DNA from: Crotophaga sulcirostris
Taxonomy: Eukaryota; Chordata; Aves; Cuculiformes; Crotophagidae
Assembly: GCA_013397455.1 (NCBI GenBank)
Contig: VYZB01000057.1
Span: 1,451,401-1,515,400, forward strand
Length of the DNA: 64,000 nt
Direction: 5' to 3'
Shown here: one piece after another, positions 1 through 11,510 of the stretch
Position numbering within the stretch: position 1 is the first letter of the stretch
Layout of the letters: every line of letters begins with the position of its first letter
The notes under the pieces: generated by a model
Database searches by the model: none
The model's input: the letters and a program-made list of their open reading frames with translations, nothing else
What the model was told of the DNA's origin: nothing
Translations under genes and position numbers: made by a program

Positions 1-204
1 TAACCATTTGACCTATAAATTTGAGAAATGTGAGAGCTTCAAAATGTACTTTAATGTCATGAGAAAATCCTTTTTCCAAAAATTCTCGAGGTAAATCCAA
101 CCAGAATGAAAACAAATCTGATGAGCTCTTAGTCCACATACTTTGGATGAGGAACTGAACTAACCACTCAGATTCAAATATATCCAAATCCTTAAAATCT
201 GAAA

Positions 205-1728
205 ACCACACAAGTCTATGGGGCGAGATGGGATCCACCCAAGGGTATTGAGGGAACTGGCAGAGGTCCTCACCAAATCCCTTTCCCTCATGTTCCAACA
301 GTCCTGGCTGACTGGGGAGGTGCCACTTGTCTGGAGACTGGCAAATGTTACTCCCATTTACAAGGAGGGCCGGAGGGAGGATCTGGGAAATTACAGACCT
401 GTCAGCTTGACCTCAGTACTGGAGAAGGTCATGGAGCAGATCATCTTGAGTGCTATCACACAGCACATGCAGGACAGACAGGTGATCAGGCCAAGTCAAC
501 ATGAGTTCATGAAAGGCAGGTCCTGTTAGACCAACCTGACCTCCTTCTATGACAGGGTTACCCAGTTAATGGATGAGGGAAAGGCTGTGGATGTGGTGTA
601 CCTGGACTTTGGTAAAGCCTTTGACACTGTTTCTCACAATATTCTGCTTGAGAAACTGGCTGCCATTGGCCTGGACAGGCGCACCCTCTGCTGGGTAAAA
701 AAAATGGCTGGATGGCTGGGTCCAAAGGGTGGTGGTAAATGGAGTTAAATCCAGTTGGAGGTCGGTCACAAGTGGTGTTCCTCAGGGTTCAGTGCTGAGG
801 CTAATCCTGTTCAGTATCTTTATCAACAATCAGGATGAGGGGATTGAGTGCATCCTTAGCAAGTTTGTAGATGACACTAAGCTGGGTGGCAGTGTTGATC
901 TGCTTGAAGGAAGGGAGGTTCTGCAGAGAGATCTGGACAGGCTGGATCGATGGGCTGAAACCAATGGGATGAGGTTTAACAAGACCAAGTGCCGAGTCCT
1001 GCACTTGGGGCACAACAACCCCACACAGCGTTACAGACTTGGGGGAGAATGGCTGGAGAGCTGCCTGGCAGAGAAGGACCTGGGGGTGCTGGTTGACAAC
1101 GAGCTGAATATGAGCCAGCAGTGTGCCCAGGTGGCCAAGAAGGCCAATGGTATCTTGGCCTGTAGCAGAAATAGTGTGGCCAACAGGAGCAGGGTAGTGA
1201 TTATGCCCCTGTACTCAGCACTGGTGAGGCCGCACCTTGAGTACGGTGTTCAGTTTTGGGCCCCTCACTACAAGAAGGATGTTGAGGTGTTGGAGCACGT
1301 CCAGAGAATGGCGATGAGCCTGGTGAAGGGGCTGGAGAACAAGTCTTACAAGGAACAGCTGAGGGAGCTGGGGTTGTTTAGCTTGGAGAAGAGGAGGCTG
1401 AGGGGAGACCTCATCACTGTCTACAACTACCTAAAAAAAGGTTGTGGCAAAGTGAGTGCTGGTCTCTTATCAAAAGTGAGAACTGATAAAACAAGAGGAA
1501 ATGGCCGTAAGTTGCGCCAGGGCAGGTTTAGGCTGGATATTAGGAAAAAATTCTTCACTGCAAGGGCGGTTAGGCACTGGAATAGGCTGCCCAGGGAGGT
1601 GGTTGAGTCACCATCCTTGGAGGTGTTTAAAAGATGGGTAGATGAGTTTCTGGGGGACATGGTTTAGCAGAGGACAGGTACGGTTGGACTCAATGATATC
1701 AAAGATCTTTTCCAACCAGACGATTCTA
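205..1728 (+). mobile_element. 5'-truncated CR1 LINE, reverse-transcriptase and 3' part (dead copy)
   Basis: The translation shows a non-LTR retrotransposon reverse transcriptase of the CR1 clade. Readable blocks, in order, are the PIYKEG and NYRPVSLTS region (about 350-410), VVYLDFGKAFDTV (about 592-630), GVPQGSV (about 774-794) and the catalytic box as FVDDT (864-878). A conserved C-terminal segment follows, including [16 protein letters not shown] and [11 protein letters not shown]. The catalytic box normally reads FADDT in CR1, so Ala is Val here. The copy is broken twice: a TAG stop at 527-529 after the GRSC motif, and a frameshift around 698-706 in a run of eight A, which moves the rest into another frame (open from 729 to 1667). 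The 5' part (endonuclease, ORF1) is absent, as is usual for CR1. The 3' end is decayed; only one ATTCTA-like octamer remains near 1722. It is a relic and not expected to be active. Confidence 0.93.
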
Positions 1729-2375
1729 CACATACTCAGAAAGAACTGGGGAGTTTTAGCAACAACCACTTTTAAGATCTCACTCTCACAAAGCACACTC
1801 CAGTGAAGAGTCAGTAGGACTTTTTATTAACTACTTACCTGGTAGCAGCTCTGGGAACCTGAAGTGTTCACCTCTGTTGTGCTCTGACAGCCAACTAACT
1901 CTACCTATTTGGCATCAGACTGCATGAAAGAGGAAGACACAGAGTTCAAACACAAAGGAGACGTGAGCAAGGAAAGGGTTCTGCTAAGAGAAGTACATCA
2001 ACTCAGGCTTTCCAGAAAGAGATGAAGGGATGTGGTGACAAGCCAAAATGACACTTGGTGGTTGTGAACAGATGAATAGTAAGTGAGACTGAACTACAGA
2101 GCCTCCAATTTCTTTGTTCAACCACATATTATTAGGAAGTGGGAAATCTCATGATCTGGAGAGAAGCTAGCATAAGAATGAGGGACAACTAGCACCTGAG
2201 GGGACGGATATGAGAAACCTGAAGATGAGAATTAAGTTGAAGATCCAAGAGGATGAAAAGATGGAGTTAGGAGAGGACATGAACAACATATGTCAAGATA
2301 CTTAAATTTTTGCTTTTCCACTGTTGACAAATAGCTGTAGAATCTAGAGGTAAAGTACTACATCTCACTTTAATA
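1729..2375. other. Intergenic, nothing recognised
   Basis: Single-copy-looking AT-rich sequence between two CR1 relics. No reading frame, RNA gene or repeat family is recognisable. Confidence 0.5.
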
Positions 2376-2482
2376 TTATAGAATAATTGAATGGTTTGGG
2401 TTGGAATAAACCTTTCTAGATCATCTAGTCCCAGCCTCCCTTCCATGGGCAGGGACAATGTTTGCTGGACTACTAGACATCC
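2376..2482 (-). mobile_element. CR1 3'-end fragment
   Basis: Read on the minus strand this is the terminal ~100 bp of a CR1. The + strand shows TTATAGAAT, then GGTTTGGGTTGGAA, AGATCATCTAGTCCCAGCCT and CCATGGGCAGGGAC, the usual antisense order of CR1 3' ends. It is strongly 5'-truncated. Confidence 0.8.
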
Positions 2483-3039
2483 ATTCACATAAGTAAAGAT
2501 ACTGAAAACATATGTAGGTATCACCGTTGTCAGATAACAGTATTTTTTTTCTTTAAAGAGAACAGATTGAATATAATACGTCTAAAAATGTGAAAAAAAC
2601 TAAGGCTGACAAGTCAAGCACTTGGAAAACATTATGGCTAATGCCAGAATTGATAATGCTAGTACAACCTTAATTTCTCCCCTTATGGCATAAGTATTAC
2701 AACAGCACTATTATTATAAGCTATTTTCCCCACTTGGAAGGATGCTTTATATTACAATGTTAGTAATGTATTTTTAAGAATAGAAATTGTTATTATGGGA
2801 CTATTATTCCTACAAAGTTTATAAAATGTGTAAGCAAGCAATGAATCTGACAGTGGAAAATGAGAAAACCCAAGCAGGTTGCTATGAAAGCATTAAGAAA
2901 ATCAGATTCCTTTGTACTAAGACAATGCTGAAAACCCCAAGGGGAAAAAAGAACACATCTGTTCCTATTGACGTCAGGAGGCTAAGGGCCAGGCTCTCCC
3001 CCTGAACACACGCAACTGCTATTACTTTCAGCTGAAACA
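2483..3039. other. Intergenic, nothing recognised
   Basis: AT-rich sequence with short chance open frames only. Confidence 0.45.
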
Positions 3040-3650
3040 ACTTGTAACTTAGGGTAGAACTGGGTCTTGTTGTTAAAGAATATGAATTGTTTTAGTCTGA
3101 GAGATAATAAATCCAACCTTTTAGTTAGTTGCTTAGCATTAGGCCATAAAAATGAACTACAGATGAAGCCTTTTGAAACTTCAAAGAAGCATGACACAGC
3201 AGAACTTGCTTAGCATTAGTAGCCAAATTTGTGAAGTCAGAGGCGGCAAGCTGTAACCTTTCACCCAGATACATTGAACTTATGTTGAACTTTCACTCAG
3301 TTGCACAAAAGAACCAGTCCCAGAGGCAGCTCAAGCCAGAAGATAAGGAGGCTTCAACTAGCTGCAAATCTTGAACATAGGAAAAGAGTTGGTCTGCCTG
3401 GAGACAAGGAAAGAACCTAATGAAGAAGAGAAGGCCCCAGCCCCTAAACACCATGGGAACAAGTGTCACATGGACAGCACATGAAGAGCACATGGTGGGT
3501 GGGAACTCAAGATTGTAAGGGTTTAATTGCCCAGGGAGTTCTTTGTTTGGGGTCCCTGCCAGGAACACCCAGCTTGAGCTGTAACCTGATTCTGTACCAT
3601 CAATAAATTAGCCTGAAGTATTTACTGTCTGAGACACTGCCTCAGAAAAC
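3040..3650 (+). mobile_element. Probable solo LTR of an avian endogenous retrovirus (ERVK-like), ends uncertain
   Basis: The 3' half looks like an LTR R-U5 region: TTTGTTTGGGGTCCCTGCC, a CACCCAGCTTGAGCTGTAAC block, a polyadenylation signal AATAAA at 3602-3607 and GAGACACTGCCTCA ending near 3644. A TGTAAC start near 3043 would give about 600 bp, but no target-site duplication is visible, so the ends are approximate. A 14-bp direct repeat (TTGCTTAGCATTAG at 3129-3142 and 3206-3219) lies inside. No coding sequence is attached, so a solo LTR is the simplest reading. Family assignment is from remembered consensus. Confidence 0.5.
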
Positions 3651-5181
3651 CTAGGACTGAGGAAATAAAAGTTCATTCACATTATGCATAGAAGTCAAAA
3701 CATTGTAGTAGGCACACAAGTGTTGTAAATTATAAACAGTGCATTTTGGAAGTACCTAACGTTGTACAATGTGAAACACTGACAGTCCCAACCTGGAAAA
3801 CTTGAGTATCCAAGCCTAAGAAAATATGTAACCAGCATGAAGATACTGAGAAACACTGGCAGAGCCTGACTGCCTCCAGAGCTTGTTTGTTCTAAACTGT
3901 TTACAACCAGATCACATTACTTGAAAATTCCTGTTGCTGAAGATTAGAAACTAATGAACTGAATGCAGCATGACTTGTTTGTTTTTATAACTCATATTAT
4001 TTTAACAGTTATCAAGTATTCAGCCTGAGTTTACTTAAATAATTAGTCCCTCCCAAACGGTTTGGAAATGATTGCATATATATAACTACTTTAAATATAT
4101 TTTCTTAATGATGGTTTTAGTTATAAGAAAATCTGAGTATTGTTGACATTGCAGTTCCTCTTGCAGTGTTCATCATCATCATCCCGCTACATTTTGGGTC
4201 ACAGTTATACATCAATACAACCAATTGAACAAAATGTGTTCATTTACATAATTTAATTAAAGGCATATCTGTACATAACAAGTTATAATGGCAATGAAAG
4301 ACTAAAGAAAGAAAGAGTAAAGAATTAGAAACAGTGGTCATGGAGAGACAGCTTAGTCTACTTGCTTTTTAAAAAATATCAGTTGAAACAATACTTCCAA
4401 CTTCAACTTTTTAAAGTTCTGTTTCTTCTTAGTAGAAAACCAACAGCAATTTTTACTTTGTGGATAATTTTATTTGTGGGACCTGAAATAATTTCATCTA
4501 AACTGTGTCAGAGGTATCAAATAGGCATTAACTTATTAAGAGAGATAACTGAGGTAAGATGCATTCTTACATTGTGTTTCAACATCAGTAAGACTGTTTC
4601 AATATCCAGTACAGACTGCACTTACTATATTCTCCATGGGAATTGTAAAATAATCTTCAATGTCTTACATTGCACTGCTGGTGATGTGGCAACTGGGTTT
4701 TTTTCCTGTCATTTTTTGAATGCTTATGTAAAATTTTTGCCCACATCTGGTAACATTTCATAAGAACTGTTTATTCATTGTTTTACTTTCATTTAAATAC
4801 AGTCTGAAGAAATCCAGAAAACCTCTGTTATTAAATTTTACATTAGTAGTTAGTTTAATGCTAAAAGAAAAAAAAAAGCTTACGGCAAACTATGATAAAT
4901 AAACTGGTTATAAGAGAATTATCTATTGTTCTCCAGGAAATAGCACATTGCTTACACTACAGAGACTCGAAACGCATTAGAATTCTGGAACGCATGAAAA
5001 GAACCTCATGTAGGTGACTGCCACATAGGCAGGCCCACAGGAGATAGGCTATTTAGGCAGAACAAAGTGAATGTGAGATTAGAGTTCTCTTTTATACTCA
5101 TTACAACCAATTTTCCTAATTTCAGGAATACAAACTTTAAAGAAGCCTATGTGCAGTGGTCCTCAAATCTTCTTATGTTTT
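3651..5181. other. Intergenic, nothing recognised
   Basis: AT-rich sequence. A 133-codon open frame at 4362-4763 has low-complexity, Phe/Leu/Ile-rich composition and no recognisable domain, and is regarded as chance. Confidence 0.45.
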
Positions 5182-5732
5182 TGTACTACTTAAGGCTGGG
5201 GTAGAGTTATTTTTTCTTCATGGGGCTATGTTTTGGATTTGTGCTGTAAACAGTGTTGATAACACAGGAATGTTTTAGTTACTGCTGAGCAGTGCTTACA
5301 CAGCATCAAGGACTTTTCTGATTCTCATCCCATCAGTGAGTAGGTTGGGGTTGCACAACAAGTTGAGAGGGGACACAGTTAGCATAGCTGACCCCAGGCT
5401 GACCAAAGGGATATACCAAACCATATTACGTTGTGCTCAGCAATAAAAGAAGGAGGAAAGAAGAACGTTTGGAGTTACAGTGTTTATCTTCTCACAGAAT
5501 CACTACACCCTGCTTTCCTGGAGATGGCCAAACATCTGCCTGCTGATGCGAAGCAGTGAACAAATTACTTATTTTGCTTTGTATAAAGCTTTTGCTTTAC
5601 CTATAAAACTGTCTTTATCTCAGCCTTCGTGTTGCCTCACTTTTACTCTTTCCTTTCTCTCCCCTATCCCATTGCAGGGAGTAACGAGCATCTGTGTGGA
5701 GCTGAGCTGCCTGCCTGGGCTAAACCATGACA
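5182..5732 (+). mobile_element. Solo LTR, ERVL-like, with imperfect 5-bp target duplication
   Basis: The block begins TGTACTACTTAAGGCTGGGG and ends TAAACCATGACA, i.e. TG...CA. It is flanked by GTTTT (5177-5181) and GTTCT (5733-5737), a 5-bp target-site duplication with one mismatch; 5 bp is typical of ERVL-type integration. The interior matches a very common neoavian LTR pattern as I remember it: GGATTTGTGCTGTAAACAGTG, GACCAAAGGGATATACCA, CTGCTTTCCTGGAGATGGCC and AAACTGTCTTTATCTCAGCC, in that order. The TATA position reads CAATAAAAG (about 5442). No internal retroviral genes are present, so it is a recombined solo LTR. Confidence 0.8.
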
Positions 5733-5789
5733 GTTCTCAACACAAGCCTTCATTAGTAAGACATCTTGTAAATTGGATTAACTTTTACC

Positions 5790-6804
5790 AGCCCTTGTGG
5801 TCTATGCTGGTTTTACCACTGGTACCAAGAAGAGCAGTAAAAAAGCTAAATCATCTCCAGGAGACATCATTTTATTAGGAACTTCCTGAAGGTCCTGATG
5901 CCCAGGAAAATTCTTACATACTTTCTAAATAAGTATATGGTCAAATATGTATACGGGAACAAGACTGCTGTTAGGGAGGATTTACAAAACAAAGAACCAG
6001 TAAACCAAAATGAAGATTAATTCCAAACAAAATGACTTAGCACTCTGACAATGTAAATCACAAGTTTGGATGTCAGGTGGGAACACTGCCTTAACAGTGG
6101 GAACACACAACTGCCTTAAAAATTCCTAAGTTTCACAAACAATCCTTTAGAAGGATGATCCAAAATGCGCACAATCATTCACTCACAAAAGGAAATGTCA
6201 CTCAAGGGTACCTAGAAGATAGAATTATTCACCCAAAGGGGCAAGGGCTCACTCAAGCATACTTCCCAATGAAATAATCACTCACCAAAGGAGAGCGAGG
6301 GCACTCGTTCACAGGGAAGCTACCTTTGGTGGCATCCCAGTCCCAAGGGGAGAGTCCTCACTGCAGGCCTGCAGCTCTGAGAAGAACCAGTTCAAACTGG
6401 CCCTCCAGTGATACCCCATTTTATACCCCAGGTGAGTCTGATCTGTGGTCATTCTAATTGGCTGGGGACCCACATCTTCTGAGACCCTGTGTCTGGCAAC
6501 AGTCCTCTACCTCCTCCACTCCGCCACTAGGTGGGGAGGGGAACAGAGGTTTCAGTCAATCCATCACTGGCCTTTCTGTTCTCTGCAGTGAAAGAACATT
6601 TTCCCCCCACTGCTCCTTGAAACTTGAAAAAAGTTATCAGATTTCAACAGCTGGAAAGCTCCGAGATTTTGTGTCTTTGGACAGCCTAGTATTTGTCCTT
6701 GATAGGCCATAAACATTATTGGGTCCTTGTCAGACCTTAATCTTTGTCAGGTCCTTGTTAAGGTGGTCACACCTGTCACAAGTTCGATAAAGTATTTCCT
6801 AACA
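5790..6804 (-). mobile_element. Probable antisense LTR-like element with promoter and poly(A) signal
   Basis: On the minus strand the order is: a start reading TGTTAGGAAATACTTTATCG (6804 downwards), a CCAAT box (ATTGG on + at 6457-6461), a TATA box TATAAAA (+ strand TTTTATA, 6419-6425) about 32 bp further on, a GC-richer leader, a 50-bp tandem repeat, and AATAAA (+ strand TTTATT, 5871-5876). CCAAT, TATA and AATAAA in this order suggest an LTR; the ~545 bp between TATA and AATAAA is long for an R region, so another Pol II promoter unit is possible. No terminal duplication was found and the end near 5790 is a guess. It sits about 60 bp from the ERVL-like LTR. Confidence 0.45.
6173..6322. repeat. 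Three-copy degenerate 50-bp tandem repeat
   Basis: Units start at 6173, 6223 and 6273, exactly 50 bp apart. Each opens AATCATTC / AATTATTC / AATAATCA and carries CACTCAC-AAAGG or CACCCAAAGGGG, then a (GG)CACTC or CTCACTC core. The copies have diverged strongly, so the array is old. Confidence 0.75.
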
Positions 6805-8194
6805 AGAGAGCTTCAGAAAGCCCCCATAAGCTAATAAATGCTGCTATACAATCGATGGCATGTATTTTTTATGCATTAATTGCCTAGGTAAAATTGAAAC
6901 AAACAGTAGGCCCAGGGGAGTTCACCTTACTCTGTCTCTGAACACAGATCAAGAACTCAAGAAATATACACACATTCCCTAGGTTACAGAGACACTAAAA
7001 TCAAACCCAGAGGCAATGTAGGAAGTAATCTTCTCTACTTTATTGTTAAAATTCACAACTCATATATATACACGCATGCATGTCCTGTTTACACACTTCC
7101 TACAAATTATTCTCCGGATAGGCTTGATTCTTGCCATTTGTTCTTATTTTTCAAACTAGCGTATGGCTGGCCACATAATATTTGGCTGCCTGAACTAAGT
7201 GTTTACAAGTCACTGGTTAATCACAAAGAAGAAATAGCTCTCTGTAAAGATATTTGTTAATTGTAACACACTTTCTACTGAGAAGTGTCACCACAGCAAA
7301 CTCAAGCAGGTAAGCAGCAATACAGTTAGGTCAATAAAATTTCACATCTATGAGGTCCAGCATAAAAAAAACTTCAAGACTAACCCTATAGCTTGGGAAC
7401 CAAGAGTGTGAGGGGAGAGACAAAAGAGATGGTTATAGAACATGTTCTAACCTGTCACAGTGAGACAAGGCTCAACTCAATTGTTTCACTCAGTACGAGC
7501 GGACATGTGTTCAAATATAGACATTTTCTTACCCTGGGTTGAAAAATGTCAGTGTGCACCAACCCACAATGCTTTATCTGTGAAGCAGTTTTTACCTAAT
7601 AACAACATCACTGGGCTTGAGCACCCCCCTATTCAACAGACCTGGCTCCCTGTGATTTTTACCTCTTCCCAAAGATCGAGTTGGTGCTCAAAGGAACCTA
7701 TTTTTTGTCAGCAGAAAATGTGAAAGCAAAAATAAAAGGATCCTCAACAGCCTTTCAGAAAATGATCTGTGGAATTGCTTTGAACATTGGCAGCATTGCA
7801 TGCAGCTGTATGTCAACACAGAAGGGAACTATTTTTAAGGTGATCATAGTTGATTTTCTTTTTTGTTAAATAAAGAGTCACAGGCAGTCTTTTTTTGTGT
7901 ATGTCAGGCCTCATATACTAACTTCAGTTGATATGTGATGAAAATAAATTTTCTTTTCTCAAAACATACGACACTGCTACCTCAGAGTCATCCTACAATC
8001 ATCTAATAGTTTTGAATTTTTCTTTCTTTTTCTTTGTGTTTTCCAGCTGATGAGTATCTAGGGTATAGTTAAAATTTTTGGATTTTTTTCATTAAACTTC
8101 ATCCTAGTTCTGTGATTTACTCCTCATCCAGTCAGTATGTTATCCCAAATATCTTATACATAGATAGTACTTCTTCTCTAAATTTAATTCATTT
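6805..8194. other. Intergenic, nothing recognised
   Basis: AT-rich, no gene or family recognised. Short open frames at 7460-7723 and 7681-7869 overlap each other in different frames and show no domain. Confidence 0.45.
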
Positions 8195-8600
8195 GTAATT
8201 ACTTGCCAAGACCACTACTAAAAATGCTAAATAAAATCAAATCCAAGATTACTCTTTTTGAAATGCTACCCGCAACTTTTCTCCAGAATGACATCTTGCC
8301 TTAACAGGACAAGGTTTAGCCATAACAGGACAACTTTTAGCCATTCTTCATATTCTTAGTCTCTTACATCTATGCTATATCTACCCTACACTTATACCTA
8401 TATTCTGCAGTTTATCAGTAAATTCAATAGTAAAAAAGTCCCTGAATTTCAGTGTTGCATGCTACCACCAACTAGCTCATGTAAGTGAAATTTCCTAGGT
8501 CTCTTCTCGTTTCTTAAATACTGGTACTGTCTGACAACCTCCAGGAATAGGGTACTACCTTTGACTTACAAAATTTTCTTGAAATATCATACTGTATTTT
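8195..8600 (-). mobile_element. Fossil CR1/L3-type LINE, antisense
   Basis: Two stretches match the antisense of an old amniote LINE reverse transcriptase as I remember it: AATGCTAAATAAAATCAAAT with CAACTTTTCTCCAGAATGAC (8223-8295), and CTTAAATACTGGTACTGTCT with CTTACAAAATTTTCTTGAAA (about 8512-8585). They occur in the expected order and spacing. The copy is highly diverged and has no usable frame. Similar but fainter sequence may continue to about 9350. A two-copy 21-bp direct repeat (8303-8323 and 8324-8344) lies inside. Confidence 0.5.
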
Positions 8601-9522
8601 TTCCATTACATTTAAATGGAGATTTACTCCTCTGACTTGAAGACACACTTCTGATTATATTTTCACTGTGAAAACAGTGACATCCATTTGTTTACATTCA
8701 CTCATTCCCCTTTGTTGTTTTTCCTTCACTCCATCCTTTACTCCAGCCAGCAACTATTAGGAAAGTACTCAGTTTTAGGGAGAGTGCCTAGATTTTTCAC
8801 CCCATCCTCACTAGAAAAGAGCTTAACTTCTTCATTTCAGGATTTCTTTAAGTTTTTACAAGTGGTGCCCCTTTTACTATTTATTATTTATTTTCACAAT
8901 CTAATTTAACTTGAATGTTGCAAATCTCATCTCATATTTGCTATTTCAAATCTCTAAGCCACAACTTTCTCTTCATTTTTTGACAGCCTACTTCTAATAC
9001 CTTGTTTGAAGTCACCCCCTTTGCAGTCAAGACTGACATTTGTCCTTATACATTGCTCTTCATTAAAGAAATTTCCATGTTTTCCCCATGTTTCGCTGTT
9101 CAACTCATTTCACTAGTTCCTTCTATTTTTCCTGCAGTGCATCCTTTTAAAGCTGAAATGTTTAGACTTCAATCAATTTGATTGAATAAACTGATTTAAT
9201 CCACGATTACTAAATCAAAGATTATATTCTCTGAGTAGAACAGGTTCTCTCTAAATGTTGCTAAATGATGCACATCTATATGTTTTTCTGCTAACATCAA
9301 ATTCTATAGGTGTCTTGTCCATGCATCCTTCCTTTTTTTGTAATTATGTATATTGAATAGTACTAATTAATACTCTTGGGCCAGAAGCATTTACTTCTCT
9401 TGACTGTGGAATTTACTGCTATCAAAGAAATAATAATAATCATATAATATTATTACTAATATTAATAATTCTTACTTTTTCACAGATCAGGGATTTTCCA
9501 GTACACTAATCATTTAGTGGAT
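8601..9522. other. Pyrimidine-rich intergenic sequence, possibly more of the fossil LINE
   Basis: The + strand is T- and C-rich, as the antisense of an A-rich LINE would be, but no segment is clear enough to claim. A low-complexity ATT/AAT patch lies at about 9428-9470. Confidence 0.35.
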
Positions 9523-10336
9523 TGTGTTAGGAGTTGCTGAATCATATAGCCAATGAAAAGAGGCCACCATGGCTCCATTTTCCTAAGTCTAGTTAGTAGC
9601 AAGTCAGAGCACATGCTCCTAATAGCCATTCACACACTACGTATGGATACACAAATACATATATATAAATATGTACATGGTCAACAACACAGATCAACAT
9701 AGACACAAGAACTCAAGCAAACAGATGGCCTGAACGGTGTAGCCCTGTCCTCCTCTCTGGCATGGGTCCCTGTGATGTGAGGTGTGACTCTTCCTGCTGG
9801 CACCTACACCCTATACACACGCACGCACACAGAGCAGGGAATCCTCACCCAGTAAAAGAGTGAGAAATAGAGTTCAATGGGAAGACAGGAGAGACTGAGC
9901 TGATCAGGCACAGGGCAGAGGCAGACAAGCCTGTTTACACAGGACTAGCCTTATTTACCTCCTCATCCCACTCATTTCCCACACTCGCTCATTCCCATAT
10001 CACCTTAATTCCTTCCTTTCCCCACCTTTGGTTCTTGCCCTAAACATCCCATAACAAGCCTTGTACAATTCCAAAATGCTCTTCCTATTACGCATTCCAT
10101 AATGTGTCCTGTACCTCTAGGCAGTAGCCCCCTCAATCTGTGAGGTGAAACACAAAGCTGTTTGGTTGACCGCTGGCTGTCCCCCCCAGCCCCATGAGGC
10201 TGAGGCTCCCCTGGGACAGCCCTGGGACCAGCTGGGCAGTGGCTCCGATCTCTGACCCGGTTATTGGGCTCCCCTGCCCACCCCTGAGCTCCTGTGTGTG
10301 TGTGGAGATCAGCCTTTAGTCACCTCACCTAACACA
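9523..10336. mobile_element. 814-bp element with 8-bp inverted termini, probable solo LTR
   Basis: The block starts TGTGTTAG (9523-9530) and ends with its exact reverse complement CTAACACA (10329-10336), so it has the TG...CA form of a retroviral LTR. It is more GC-rich than its surroundings, particularly at 10140-10310. No long reading frame is present and no target-site duplication is visible (flanks GTGGAT and CAGTAA). Orientation is unresolved: neither strand shows a clear TATA plus AATAAA pair. Confidence 0.5.
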
Positions 10337-11290
10337 CAGTAAACAGAGATTAAGTATCACTGTTGAAATGCTGCCAGTGCTGCACATTCAGGTCTGCAAC
10401 GTCAATCAGTAGAAGTTCGAGACAGAGATAAACAGGAGCAGCCCAAAATTTGTGCAACTGTGGGACTGCACAGGTACAGGGAATCCAGTCAGACACTGGC
10501 ACAGTTAAAAGCCTTAGCATAACCACTATAAAAATAAACACAATTAATTTCCAATAGGGAACTGAGGCTCAGAGTTCTTATATTTCATCTGAGAGACAGA
10601 GATTAGGATCCTTACCTTAACAAGATTTCTCTCCCCTTTTCTGCATTCCTCTACCACTATAGACAACCTTCCTAGCTATAATACCCAGGCCACTGAAGTG
10701 GTTCTCCTCCTGTTTCAGACCTCACCACCATGGAAAACACCAACATTTCCAGCTTAGGTCTACTCTGAAACCTTGCTGAGGCACCACTTGGCTACCAGGT
10801 CAACAGAGCTGGCACAGTGCCTTGGAAACACCTATGCTCACAACATCTGTGTTTTCCTGGGAGCCCGTCCAGCAGGACTTTTCTCAACCAGACACAACCC
10901 TGCCTTGCTCGTGAAATACAAAGCGCTCTCAGACCATGATGATTTGGTGACACGCGTTACCTATCTGAACTGGTTTGCTTGGTGTTATTTATGCAGCAAC
11001 ATAGCTGCGCTTTCCCTGCACACGGGATGGGTTTGGGGGATTGTAAACTGTGACAGGAATCCAGCCTTCTTTATGAGCTTCTCAGTACGTGCACTGCACT
11101 CTTTAAGCAACAAAAATAGACGCGCTGCCTACTGGTGGATCTTAAAAATATCAGGACGCCCTTGGTAAGTGAGAAGTGTGTCCCGGTGACCTTGAACGCA
11201 GTGCCTTTCCTCTGCTCTCCCCTGCCAGGCACAGAGCAGGAGCCACTGCCAAAGAACCCCCCCTGCGCCTCAGGGACAGCACAGTATTTT
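10337..11290. other. Upstream flank of the CpG island, nothing recognised
   Basis: Composition rises gradually in GC towards 11.2 kb. A 131-codon open frame at 10773-11168 has no recognisable domain and no homologue that I know. Confidence 0.4.
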
Positions 11291-11510
11291 AGGGGTGCAG
11301 GCTGCAGAGCGCTCGGAGCCGGGAGGGAAGGAGGAGAACAGGGCGCCCACACACCAGCACGAGGGATTATAGCGGATTTTCCTTCAAAACGGAGCCACAC
11401 ACACACAAGGCTCTCCCGGGGTGGAGAGGGGGGGAGGCTTTCTTTTGGCCCCGTCCTTGCAGCGCTGTGGGAGCCGGCCTGCCCTCCCGGGCAGGGCAGC
11501 CTCGGCGCGT

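Noticed and set aside
4362..4763. 133-codon open frame
   Set aside because: Composition follows AT-rich DNA (Phe, Leu, Ile, Ser), with no domain or supporting signal.
10773..11168. 131-codon open frame upstream of the CpG island
   Set aside because: No recognised domain or splice context; ends as the GC-rich flank begins.
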